12,495 nt of DNA from Salinisphaera sp. UBA6602 (GTDB lineage Bacteria > Pseudomonadota > Gammaproteobacteria > Nevskiales > Salinisphaeraceae): NCBI GenBank assembly GCA_002433465.1, contig DJIE01000137.1:1-12495 (forward strand), written 5' to 3'. This document shows, piece after piece, positions 1 to 6,393 of the stretch (position 1 is its first letter; each line of letters starts with the position of its first letter). The notes beneath the pieces were generated by a model. The model was not told the origin of the DNA and did no database searches. It worked only from the letters and a program-made list of their open reading frames with translations. Position numbers and translations under genes: made by a program.

Positions 1-25
1 GGTTCGAGTCCTGCCGGGCCCACCA
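1..25 (+). tRNA. tRNA 3' end (partial, isotype unresolved)
   Basis: The window opens inside the T-arm of a tRNA. Bases 3-9 (TTCGAGT) are the T-loop and 10-14 (CCTGC) the 3' side of the T-stem. Bases 15-21 (CGGGCCC) are the 3' acceptor strand, 22 is discriminator A, and 23-25 are an encoded CCA. The implied 5' acceptor strand would be GGGCCCG. The anticodon is outside the window, so the isotype cannot be read. The GC-rich acceptor with discriminator A resembles lysine tRNAs of some proteobacteria, but that is a guess. Ten bases of this 3' end (11-20) recur at 53-62. Confidence 0.9.
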
Positions 26-453
26 TTCGCATGCCGGTTGCGCAGAATAACTCTGCCGGGCCGGAGCGGCCCACCCACACGCCAAGTGCTGGGATAATAA
101 GCCGCTCGCCGTATTTCGATTCGCGGGTCTGGCGACTTGATCGCCCCTCAATCCACTGATCCGGAATTGTTTCGTCCCACCCGTATCAGGGAAGACTTGC
201 TGAACGGGTCGAGGCCGCGGGCGCGCCCTACAGGCGGTCGGTCGCGCGCTGGTGCAGCCTTAAGCGATCTCACCCCGCCCAGGCTCGCCGTTCAATGTCT
301 TGTTCCCGACGAGCGCCAATGCGTGACGACGCCGCGAGCGTGATGACGGACAACCCGCCATCACGCCGCAAATACACTGCCTGCCCGCTCCCGGCCCTGG
401 CCCTGCCCCGCCAGGACGGCGAGTGGGCTATAAGCCGGTACTCAACATGCCGG
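26..453. other. Intergenic region after the tRNA, no convincing gene
   Basis: There is no ORF here with both a ribosome binding site and protein-like composition. The open frames present are Arg/Pro-rich GC artefacts. CTGCCGGGCC at 53-62 repeats tRNA bases 11-20. GGGCC/GGCCC at 58-72 can form a small hairpin without a T-run. GTGATG (340-345) pairs with CATCAC (359-364). AGCCGG (433-438) pairs with CCGGCT (450-455) and overlaps the stop codon of the minus-strand gene. It could weakly end that transcript but has no T-tract. Confidence 0.5.
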
Positions 454-825
454 CTAGTGTTTTGATTGTCGCCCGATTGCACTTCGCTGCTGTGCCTGGC
501 CTGCCTGTTGCAGACCCAGCGCACCCATTCGGCGTGCTCGCGGCGCGTTGCGGACAGGGGCATCGAAATGTCGCTGCCAGTACTCGCGCGCAGGCGCGCT
601 GAACCAGTGCTGCGGGGACGTATCGAAAACCCATCGCAGGTAGTCGCGGCCGGCCAGATCGACGAGTTCGCACACGTCGCGGTAAGTACCGGCGGTCATG
701 ACCCGCGCGGCGATGCGCTCGGCGGGCTCGGTTTCGCCAAGGCGTTCTCGCGGAAAATACTTTTGCGCCATGGTGGCAAGAAAACCGTACAGCGCTTCCG
801 GATGATGTTCGACAGCCGTAATCAT
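454..825 (-). CDS. Small hypothetical protein, weakly ExoX-C-like
   Basis: The protein has 123 residues and I do not recognise it as a named protein. The ATG at 825 is chosen because GGAGGT lies 7 bases upstream; a GTG three codons earlier overlaps that Shine-Dalgarno and is unlikely. Residues 1-40 look helical. Residues 43-66 read G-T-Y-R-D-V then Y-L-R-W, a spacing reminiscent of the short ExoX-like C-terminal/DUF3820 module (pattern G-x-Y-x-G...YLxW), but the diagnostic GKYKG lysines are missing. The tail after residue 90 is Arg/Gln/Ala-rich and probably disordered. There is no signal peptide or membrane segment. It stands alone, with over 400 bases of gene-poor DNA on each side. The strong ribosome site argues that it is expressed. 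Function is unknown and the family resemblance is only suggestive. Confidence 0.65.
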   Translation of the reverse strand: MITAVEHHPEALYGFLATMAQKYFPRERLGETEPAERIAARVMTAGTYRDVCELVDLAGRDYLRWVFDTSPQHWFSAPAREYWQRHFDAPVRNAPRARRMGALGLQQAGQAQQRSAIGRQSKH

Positions 826-1244
826 GAAAGTCACCTCCGTTGCCGACAGATTCAGGGGGTTCGAGCAACGGCTCGACCCGATCGAATCGAGCCGGCCATG
901 GCCTCAAGTGCCCGCTAGAATGCGGCCCCAAGATGACAAGCCCACGACAGAACGAAGGTAATTTCGATATGACGAGCGGGCAGAATAACGACCGCTCCCG
1001 GACCGAGAATTACTTTTTTAATTCAAATGCTTGCGAAGCGGGCGAGCAGGTGGCGACCGATCATCAAGTCCGATCGTGACGGGCCCAGGCAAGACCCACG
1101 CCCCGAAGCGCATCGACGTCGATACCGAGGATCCAATGGGCAGCTGTTGGATGCGCTGACACAAGCCGGCCGACGATGTCGGCGAGATCGTGCCTCGGCC
1201 GCTACCGGCCGAGACGAACGGCAGGCGCGAGCATACGCGGTGCT
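826..1244. other. Gene-poor region, possible decayed coding sequence
   Basis: An 8-bp stem (CGGCTCGA 869-876 with TCGAGCCG 887-894) lies upstream of the 454-825 gene and could be an operator or transcript hairpin. On the plus strand a 36-codon ORF (ATG at 969, stop at 1077-1079) has AAGG at 955-958, ten bases before the start; it is weakly supported. Overlapping its end, a frame starting near TTG 1031 reads fairly protein-like to a TGA, and again in the same frame past that TGA to about 1250. This may be a remnant of a broken gene or a chance result of GC-rich composition. A locally AT-rich patch is at 1007-1030. Confidence 0.35.
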
Positions 1245-1475
1245 TCAGCCGGCAGAGCGGCAGTTGGCAGGCCGGCCGAAGTTACGCTCTATCTCGACCT
1301 CGCCGGCGGCGTTTTCCACCCGCACGAGGCTTGGCCGCTGCCGGCTGGCGAGATCCATCGCTCGAGCGATGGCGTTGTCACGGCAGCGGTAACCTCGGCA
1401 CGGACGCGGTGTTCCCAGTTGCTCGACATACCAGTACGCGCTGTAGCGCACGACGCGATATACGTGCAATGCCAT
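1245..1475 (-). CDS. DUF2188-like small protein
   Basis: This 76-residue ORF matches by eye the layout of DUF2188-type proteins. An N-terminal strand (H-V-Y-R-V-V, residues 4-9) is followed by W-Y-V-E (15-18). A helix carries the pattern D-N-A-I-x-x-A-x-x-L-A (33-43). A strand V-R-V-E and turn A-A-G-E-V follow, and the protein closes with E-R-N-F-G (63-67). Family members are short, often about this size, and have no assigned biochemical role. The ATG at 1475 has no Shine-Dalgarno. A strong GGAGGT sits at 1525-1530, before an in-frame ATG (1518-1520) that is cut off after three codons by TGA. The true start is therefore uncertain and the gene may be damaged. The product would be cytoplasmic, with no signal peptide or membrane segment. 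Confidence 0.5.
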   Translation of the reverse strand: MALHVYRVVRYSAYWYVEQLGTPRPCRGYRCRDNAIARAMDLASRQRPSLVRVENAAGEVEIERNFGRPANCRSAG

Positions 1476-1508
1476 ATACGACGAATACGTTGCGATCCCG
1501 GACGCTGA

Positions 1509-1530
1509 TCATAACGACATGCCGACCTCC
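1509..1530 (-). promoter_or_regulatory. Shine-Dalgarno plus three-codon mini-ORF
   Basis: GGAGGT (1525-1530 on the minus strand) is followed 4 bases later by ATG TCG TTA TGA (1520 to 1509). The mini-ORF is in frame with the DUF2188-like ORF starting at 1475, and only this TGA separates them. A second ATG (1510-1512) lies in another frame that ends after 44 codons. It could be a minimal leader ORF, the disrupted original start of the gene, or a sequence error. Confidence 0.4.
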
Positions 1531-1617
1531 GTACAACTACGTAGAGCCGTCGTTAATCGGGCGTTAAACTGGCCTGCCGTTATCCGCATACAGCCTTGAG
1601 CGGCGTGCAAGCTGACA

Positions 1618-2472
1618 TCAATTGCCGCGCTGCAACACCAGCAACGGGTCGATACGCGTCGCAAACCAGGTCATGCCCCAGTGCAGATGGGGCCCGGTTG
1701 CGCGGCCGGTTGCGCCAACCTCTCCGATGATCTCGCCTTGCTTCACTTGGTCGCCAACGGCGACATCCAGTTTGGACAGATGCAGGAAATTCGAGCCGAC
1801 GCCGTAGCCGTGGTCGATGAGTACGGTGCCGCCGGTTAGGTACATATCGGGCTCGGCCAATACCACAGTGCCGGAAGCCGGCGCTTTTACGAGTGTGCCG
1901 GCCGGCACAGCAATGTCCATGCCGGAGTGGGCCGAACCGGGAGTCCCGTTGTAAACCCGCTGATTACCGAAGCGCCCGCTGATACGCCCACGTACCGGCC
2001 ACACAAAATGTTCGGCGAAACCAAGGCCATGGCTCGAATCGGCACGAGCCGCCGCGACCTTCTTCTGTTCGCGGGCGATGCGACGCGCGATTTCCGGCGG
2101 GGGTGAGACGGTCTTGGGCGGTACGCCGTTAATACGCTCTATAGGCCAGTCGCGCGGGCGAATTTCGATCTCGACGACACGTTCGGCCTGCCCTGGCGAG
2201 GTGACGTGCAGGCGGGCCACGCCTGCGGCATCGCGCCCGATACCAAACACCGCGGTGCCATAGTCGGTGACATCGAGCGCACGACCTTCGTAGCTCACCC
2301 GGCTACCGCTGGGTACACGGGCGTAGACCAATTCGCCCTGCTGTACATGGGCCGGCGCCACCACTTCAGCCGCCGGCAGCTGTTCGACCCACGCAAACGT
2401 AAGGCATAGCAGCGCGAGCAGCCAGAACACCAAGCCATGCACGGAGAGGGACGTCGCAGTCTTCGGTTTCAT
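1618..2472 (-). CDS. Secreted M23 family metallopeptidase
   Basis: This 284-residue LytM/lysostaphin-type zinc peptidase is predicted to cut peptide cross-links of peptidoglycan in the periplasm. A signal peptide is visible: basic start (MKPK), hydrophobic stretch at about residues 11-29, likely cleavage after PAA (33-35). Residues 36-125 form a beta-rich N-terminal domain ending in R-I-N-G-V-P-P-K-T-V (113-122), as in proteins with the Peptidase_M23_N domain. The catalytic M23 domain spans about 155-282. Metal ligands are H182 and D186 (HSGMD) and H264 of H-L-H (262-264). H231 (F-L-H-L-S) and H262 are the expected catalytic histidines. All are intact, so it is probably an active enzyme. The start is supported by AAGGTG 8 bases upstream. 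It begins 94 bases after the GGDEF-EAL gene and may share its transcript, though there is no functional reason to link them. Confidence 0.93.
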   Translation of the reverse strand: MKPKTATSLSVHGLVFWLLALLCLTFAWVEQLPAAEVVAPAHVQQGELVYARVPSGSRVSYEGRALDVTDYGTAVFGIGRDAAGVARLHVTSPGQAERVVEIEIRPRDWPIERINGVPPKTVSPPPEIARRIAREQKKVAAARADSSHGLGFAEHFVWPVRGRISGRFGNQRVYNGTPGSAHSGMDIAVPAGTLVKAPASGTVVLAEPDMYLTGGTVLIDHGYGVGSNFLHLSKLDVAVGDQVKQGEIIGEVGATGRATGPHLHWGMTWFATRIDPLLVLQRGN

Positions 2473-2566
2473 TGGTTGCGCACCTTGTAAACGAGCAAAT
2501 CCAGACAGCCAACCCGTAGCCGCCGGGCCGCCCTCGCCGGCTGGCGGGGTCCAGAACGTCCGGCAG

Positions 2567-5458
2567 TTATCGCTGCGGTGGTTCGGCGGATCGTGAGGTC
2601 GATGCCTTCGTGGCTGAACCAGCCGACTTCACAAGTACGGACTCGACAGGTTCCGGTCGGTGAAAATAATAGCCTTGAAAATGACTGACGTTCGCCCGCT
2701 TGAGCAACTCCAGGGCGGCCCGGGTTTCCACGCCTTCGGCAACGACATGCAGATCGAGCGTGGCCGACACATCCGCGATCGATCGCAGCACGGCGCGGTC
2801 GACCGGGTCGTGCTCGAGATTGCGTACGAATGCGCGATCGATCTTGATACCGTCCACCACAGCATTCTTGAGCACATCGAAGCCGGCATGCCCGCGGGCG
2901 AAGTCATCCAGCCAGACCTGAAAGCCTCGGGCTCGCAAATGCTCGATCAGACGCGGATAGTGTTCGCCGAACAAGGCTTCGCTTTCCGTGATTTCGAAAA
3001 CCAGCTCGCTGCTTTGCGCCTGCCACTGGTCCAGCATGGCGATCAGCTGCCGGTGAAAGAGCGGATCGGCCATGCTGATGGCGCTGATATTGATGCTGAG
3101 ATAAAAGCCCTCGGGCCAGAGCCCCCGTTCCCGATAGTCGTCGATCAGTTCCAGTGCATGTTGCAGCACCCAGCGATCGATACGACCCATCATGCCCAGC
3201 CGGGTGGCGATGGGCAGAAACGTTTCCGGCCGGATGACGCCGTCGGGCTCGCATAGGCGCAACAATGCCTCGTAGCCGACAGGGTTGCCCTGAGCATCGA
3301 CGATCGCCTGCAGATACAGCGTGAAATCGTCCTGATCCAGACCGCGCTGGAGCAGCTCGGCCGCGCCGCCAGTTTCCACCGACCGCTCGCCGTGATCCGC
3401 GCGCTCCTGATAGACCTCGTAGCGATTACGGCCCGCATTCTTGGCGGCATAGAGCGCCGTGTCGGCATGCAGCAGAACGGAATCGGTCGAGTCCAGGCCG
3501 GGGTCGAGTTCGGCCAGGCCGATACTGACGCCTACGTTGAAAACGCGCGTTTCATGACGGAATTCATGGTTGCGGACTTTCTGAATGATTTTTGCTGCCA
3601 CGATACGTGCGCCTTCGGCATCGCCGGCGTGGACGATCGCAGCGAACTCGTCACCCCCGAGCCGGGCGAGCACATCGCTATCACGCAGCAGCGAACGCAT
3701 GGCATCGGCGAGTTCGCGAAGCAGTTCGTCGCCTGCGGCATGGCCGCAGATATCGTTGACCGCCTTGAAATGATCCAGATCGAGATACATCACGAATGCA
3801 TGCAGTGCGCCCTGCTGCACACGCAGCCAGGTTCGCATGAGCGCTTCATCGAAACCACGCCGGTTGGGCAGACCGGTCAACGCATCGTGGCTGGCCTGGT
3901 GGGCGAGTTCCTGTGTCGCCCGCCGTGCTTCACTGATGTCCTGAAACACGAACACCGCGCCCCGGATGGCGCCGGTATCGTCGTGGATCGGTGAGATCGA
4001 ATCGACGATGGAAATAAACTGCCCGTCGCGGCGCCGCAGGCGGGTGAAGATCGGTACCCGCACCCGGGCGCCGTCCTTGAGCACCTTCGGCAGGGGATTG
4101 TCGAGCGCGACTTCGTCATCCGCGTCATAAAACTGAACCACGTCGCCAAAGTCGGCGCCGACGATTTGTTCGCGTGTACAGCCAAGCAATTCCACGCTGG
4201 CGGAATTGAGTTCGGTGATGCAACCCGCCGCATCGATCCGAATCACCCCCTCGCCGATCGACTCGAAGGTGATATCGGCCAGTTCCTTGGCTTCGAACAA
4301 TTCGTGCAGGGCCTGCTTGCGCTCCGAAATATCCTGGATATGGCAAATGAAATACAGCGGCTCGTCGGCGTCCCGAAGCAATGACACGTCCAGCTGCACA
4401 TCAACGCTGTGGCCAAGCTTATGGAGATAGCGTTTTTCCATGCGGCCAACAAGCTTGCGGCCGCTAAGCAGGTCGTCGACGTAATCGAGATCGATTTCGA
4501 GATCGTCCGGATGGGTAATATCCTGGAACGTCAGCTTGAGCAATTCGAGCTCGTCGTAGCCTAGAATCTCGCAGAGGGCGCGGTTGACGGAAAGCCAGCG
4601 GCCTTCCGGCGATACCAGTGCGATGCCGGTGGGCGCATGCGCCAACGTCTGGGTTAGCCGGCGCTTGGCGCGGCGCAGTGCATCCTGCGCCTCGCGCTGG
4701 TGTGTCACGTCCGACACAGTACCGACGATACGCTGCCCCGATTCAGTCTGCGCTGCGCTGCCCTGTTCGCGCAACCATATCGGTGCGCGATCCGGCAACA
4801 ACAGCCGGTATTCGAAAAAGTATTCCGAAGAAGGATCGGCCAAGTGCGCCTCGATACGGACCTGGCGGGCATCGCGCTCGTCGGGATGTATCCACGCATA
4901 CCACTTGTGGCAATCGATGGCCGATTCGCCTGTGTGACTCAGGCCAATCCGGCTGTTGAAGCGGCCGTAGAGTCGATAGACATTGTCTTCCATGTCGATA
5001 TCGATCAAGCCAAGACCTGCATTCTCGCCGGCTGTACGCCAGCGCGTATTCTCGGCGAGAAGCAGACGCTCTCGCTCGGCACCGGCAACAAGCGCTACGT
5101 GTTGTTCGTGTACGTCAATGACCGCGCCGGCCAGCAAAGGCAGCTGACCCTCGCGTAACTCGACCTGGCCGATGGCCTGAATATAGCGATGCGTGCCATC
5201 CGCGCGAACCAGCTGGACGATAAGGCTGTAGCCGGTCCCGGTCTCGCGCGCCGTGGCAAGCGCTTTGTTCAACGCATCGCGCGAATCCGCGGAATAGAAC
5301 GCCAGCGCAGAGTCGATCTGCGGGGTATAGGTCGCGGGGTCGACGCCATGCAGCGCATACACGCCGTCCGACCAGCGAATCTGCCCGGTCTGCAGATCGT
5401 AGGACCATACCCCGACCCAGCCATGGCGCTCGAGAACTTCAAAGCCTTTCAGCTGCAT
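2567..5458 (-). CDS. PAS(x4)-GGDEF-EAL cyclic-di-GMP protein
   Basis: This 963-residue cytoplasmic signalling enzyme has no membrane segments. Four PAS sensor domains lie at about 10-117, 140-253, 265-380 and 390-510; at least the first three have PAC-like ends. The GGDEF (diguanylate cyclase) domain spans about 515-685, with motif G601-G-D-E-F605 and an intact product-inhibition I-site R592-x-x-D595 exactly five residues before it. The EAL (c-di-GMP phosphodiesterase) domain spans about 700-940. Its catalytic set is present: E730 (EAL), N790, E822, D851-D852, K872, E908 (AEGVET) and Q928. Both halves are therefore predicted competent; the net activity cannot be read from sequence. The loop after D851-D852 reads F-A-R-G-H-A-G-F rather than the usual F-G-x-G. 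The last 20 residues are Ser/Ala/Thr-rich. GGAG lies 8 bases before ATG, and TATAAT lies about 75 bases upstream. Such proteins usually tune biofilm or motility in response to PAS ligands, which are unknown here. Confidence 0.95.
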   Translation of the reverse strand: MQLKGFEVLERHGWVGVWSYDLQTGQIRWSDGVYALHGVDPATYTPQIDSALAFYSADSRDALNKALATARETGTGYSLIVQLVRADGTHRYIQAIGQVELREGQLPLLAGAVIDVHEQHVALVAGAERERLLLAENTRWRTAGENAGLGLIDIDMEDNVYRLYGRFNSRIGLSHTGESAIDCHKWYAWIHPDERDARQVRIEAHLADPSSEYFFEYRLLLPDRAPIWLREQGSAAQTESGQRIVGTVSDVTHQREAQDALRRAKRRLTQTLAHAPTGIALVSPEGRWLSVNRALCEILGYDELELLKLTFQDITHPDDLEIDLDYVDDLLSGRKLVGRMEKRYLHKLGHSVDVQLDVSLLRDADEPLYFICHIQDISERKQALHELFEAKELADITFESIGEGVIRIDAAGCITELNSASVELLGCTREQIVGADFGDVVQFYDADDEVALDNPLPKVLKDGARVRVPIFTRLRRRDGQFISIVDSISPIHDDTGAIRGAVFVFQDISEARRATQELAHQASHDALTGLPNRRGFDEALMRTWLRVQQGALHAFVMYLDLDHFKAVNDICGHAAGDELLRELADAMRSLLRDSDVLARLGGDEFAAIVHAGDAEGARIVAAKIIQKVRNHEFRHETRVFNVGVSIGLAELDPGLDSTDSVLLHADTALYAAKNAGRNRYEVYQERADHGERSVETGGAAELLQRGLDQDDFTLYLQAIVDAQGNPVGYEALLRLCEPDGVIRPETFLPIATRLGMMGRIDRWVLQHALELIDDYRERGLWPEGFYLSINISAISMADPLFHRQLIAMLDQWQAQSSELVFEITESEALFGEHYPRLIEHLRARGFQVWLDDFARGHAGFDVLKNAVVDGIKIDRAFVRNLEHDPVDRAVLRSIADVSATLDLHVVAEGVETRAALELLKRANVSHFQGYYFHRPEPVESVLVKSAGSATKASTSRSAEPPQR

Positions 5459-5533
5459 CGCTCGATCTCCAAACGATTACAGCGATGGCACGACAACCTG
5501 GCGTTCTGGCGCGAAAAACATGGCATCCCACAA

Positions 5534-5539
5534 ATTATA
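5534..5539 (-). promoter_or_regulatory. Predicted sigma-70 -10 box (TATAAT)
   Basis: A perfect TATAAT on the minus strand, about 75 bases before the PAS-GGDEF-EAL start codon and inside the 161-base gap after the Abi-alpha-like gene. No good -35 hexamer is found 16-18 bases upstream, so it may need an activator or be a chance match. It suggests the gene has its own promoter. Confidence 0.5.
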
Positions 5540-5619
5540 CAGCTCTCGAACGCGCCGGTTTGAGCGCGCACGCTCGCAGTTCCGACGGAACCGTGGCAGC
5601 GACGAACACGGTCACAAAC

Positions 5620-6369
5620 TCAGGGACGTCCGTGCGGCAAGGCCACGGCACACAGCGACTCCGCGAATTCACTCAGCCTGATCGTGCAGCGTTCGATGTT
5701 CGAGTACTGGTTGAGCTCTGTTTCGATATAACCCATGGCCTCTCGCACCAGCGTGTCTGCTTCGAGGATTTCATACTGGGGTTCGAGCTCACGCGATTGC
5801 GGGCCGACCGTGAGCAGGCCCAGCGAATACATATGGGCAATAAAGTTCGGCACCTGCGCCCGTAGGAGCACGCCGGCTTCCTTGCCCACACTCGATGCAT
5901 AGGACAGCACCCGAGTGCTGCCGATGCCCGGCAGCGAACCGGCATTCACATGCACCATCGGCCACGTGCTGCCGTCGGCCATGAGAACCAGAATCCGGGC
6001 CTGCGAGGGATTGAGCTGGCGCAGCAGGCGGACATAGAAATCCTGTTCGATCGCCTGCTGGTCGGTACCGCGAGAGGCATCGAGCAGTTCCGCGAAAATC
6101 TGGGCCGGCAGCGTGTCGCTGTTCGGGCTCGAATTGCCGAGCGGGTCGGCCGGACGGATCCCGGCGCGATCGAGGCGTTCGCCCAGACTTTTGAGCGCAC
6201 GGTATTCGGCACGGCGCAATGCGCGAATACCCAGCCCGGCCACCGGCCGACGGCCCAGCCAAAGCGCGGTACGGCGCAACAGCTCCAGCGGCAAGGCTGC
6301 GCTTTCTTCTGTCTCGAATTCCGGCGCAAACGCATCGTAGCGCTGCTGTTCATAGTCGTATTGATTCAC
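5620..6369 (-). CDS. DUF4393 / Abi-alpha-like protein
   Basis: With the GTG start at 6369 the product has 249 residues. That start is chosen because GGGAGG lies 5 bases upstream, although the frame is open to a GTG at 6393. Residues 1-105 are a poorly conserved region with a helix around 28-70. Residues 110-245 match by eye the DUF4393 (Abi-alpha) pattern: F-Y-V-R-L-L-R-Q-L-N-P-S-Q-A-R-I-L, then a W-P-M-V-H-V strand, then N-F-I-A-H-M-Y-S-L-G-L-L (the family's NL-x-RLGL element). A Y-E-I-L strand, a long helix and a C-terminal T-I-R-L-S-E-F-A-E-S-L-C segment (family: LTxFGxxF) follow. The family name comes from an abortive-infection protein of Gram-positive bacteria; most members are uncharacterised. 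There is no signal peptide. The gene starts 24 bases after the DUF445 stop, so the two are almost certainly co-transcribed. The family call is fairly secure; a defence role is only inference. Confidence 0.75.
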   Translation of the reverse strand: MNQYDYEQQRYDAFAPEFETEESAALPLELLRRTALWLGRRPVAGLGIRALRRAEYRALKSLGERLDRAGIRPADPLGNSSPNSDTLPAQIFAELLDASRGTDQQAIEQDFYVRLLRQLNPSQARILVLMADGSTWPMVHVNAGSLPGIGSTRVLSYASSVGKEAGVLLRAQVPNFIAHMYSLGLLTVGPQSRELEPQYEILEADTLVREAMGYIETELNQYSNIERCTIRLSEFAESLCAVALPHGRP

Positions 6370-6374
6370 ACCGC

Positions 6375-6380
6375 CCTCCC
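6375..6380 (-). promoter_or_regulatory. Ribosome binding site deciding the Abi-alpha-like start
   Basis: GGGAGG on the minus strand, 5 bases before GTG 6369. It lies inside the longer reading frame that begins at GTG 6393, immediately after the DUF445 stop codon (6394-6396). It therefore favours the shorter, 249-residue product. Confidence 0.65.
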
Positions 6381-6393
6381 AGGCACTCGCCAC

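Noticed and set aside
137..343. Plus-strand 68-codon frame after the tRNA
   Set aside because: Arg/Pro-rich, no ribosome site, no similarity by eye to any family.
428..931. Alternative minus-strand frame of 167 codons overlapping the 123-residue gene
   Set aside because: Arg/Pro-rich artefact without a ribosome site; the overlapping 454-825 frame has GGAGGT at ideal spacing.
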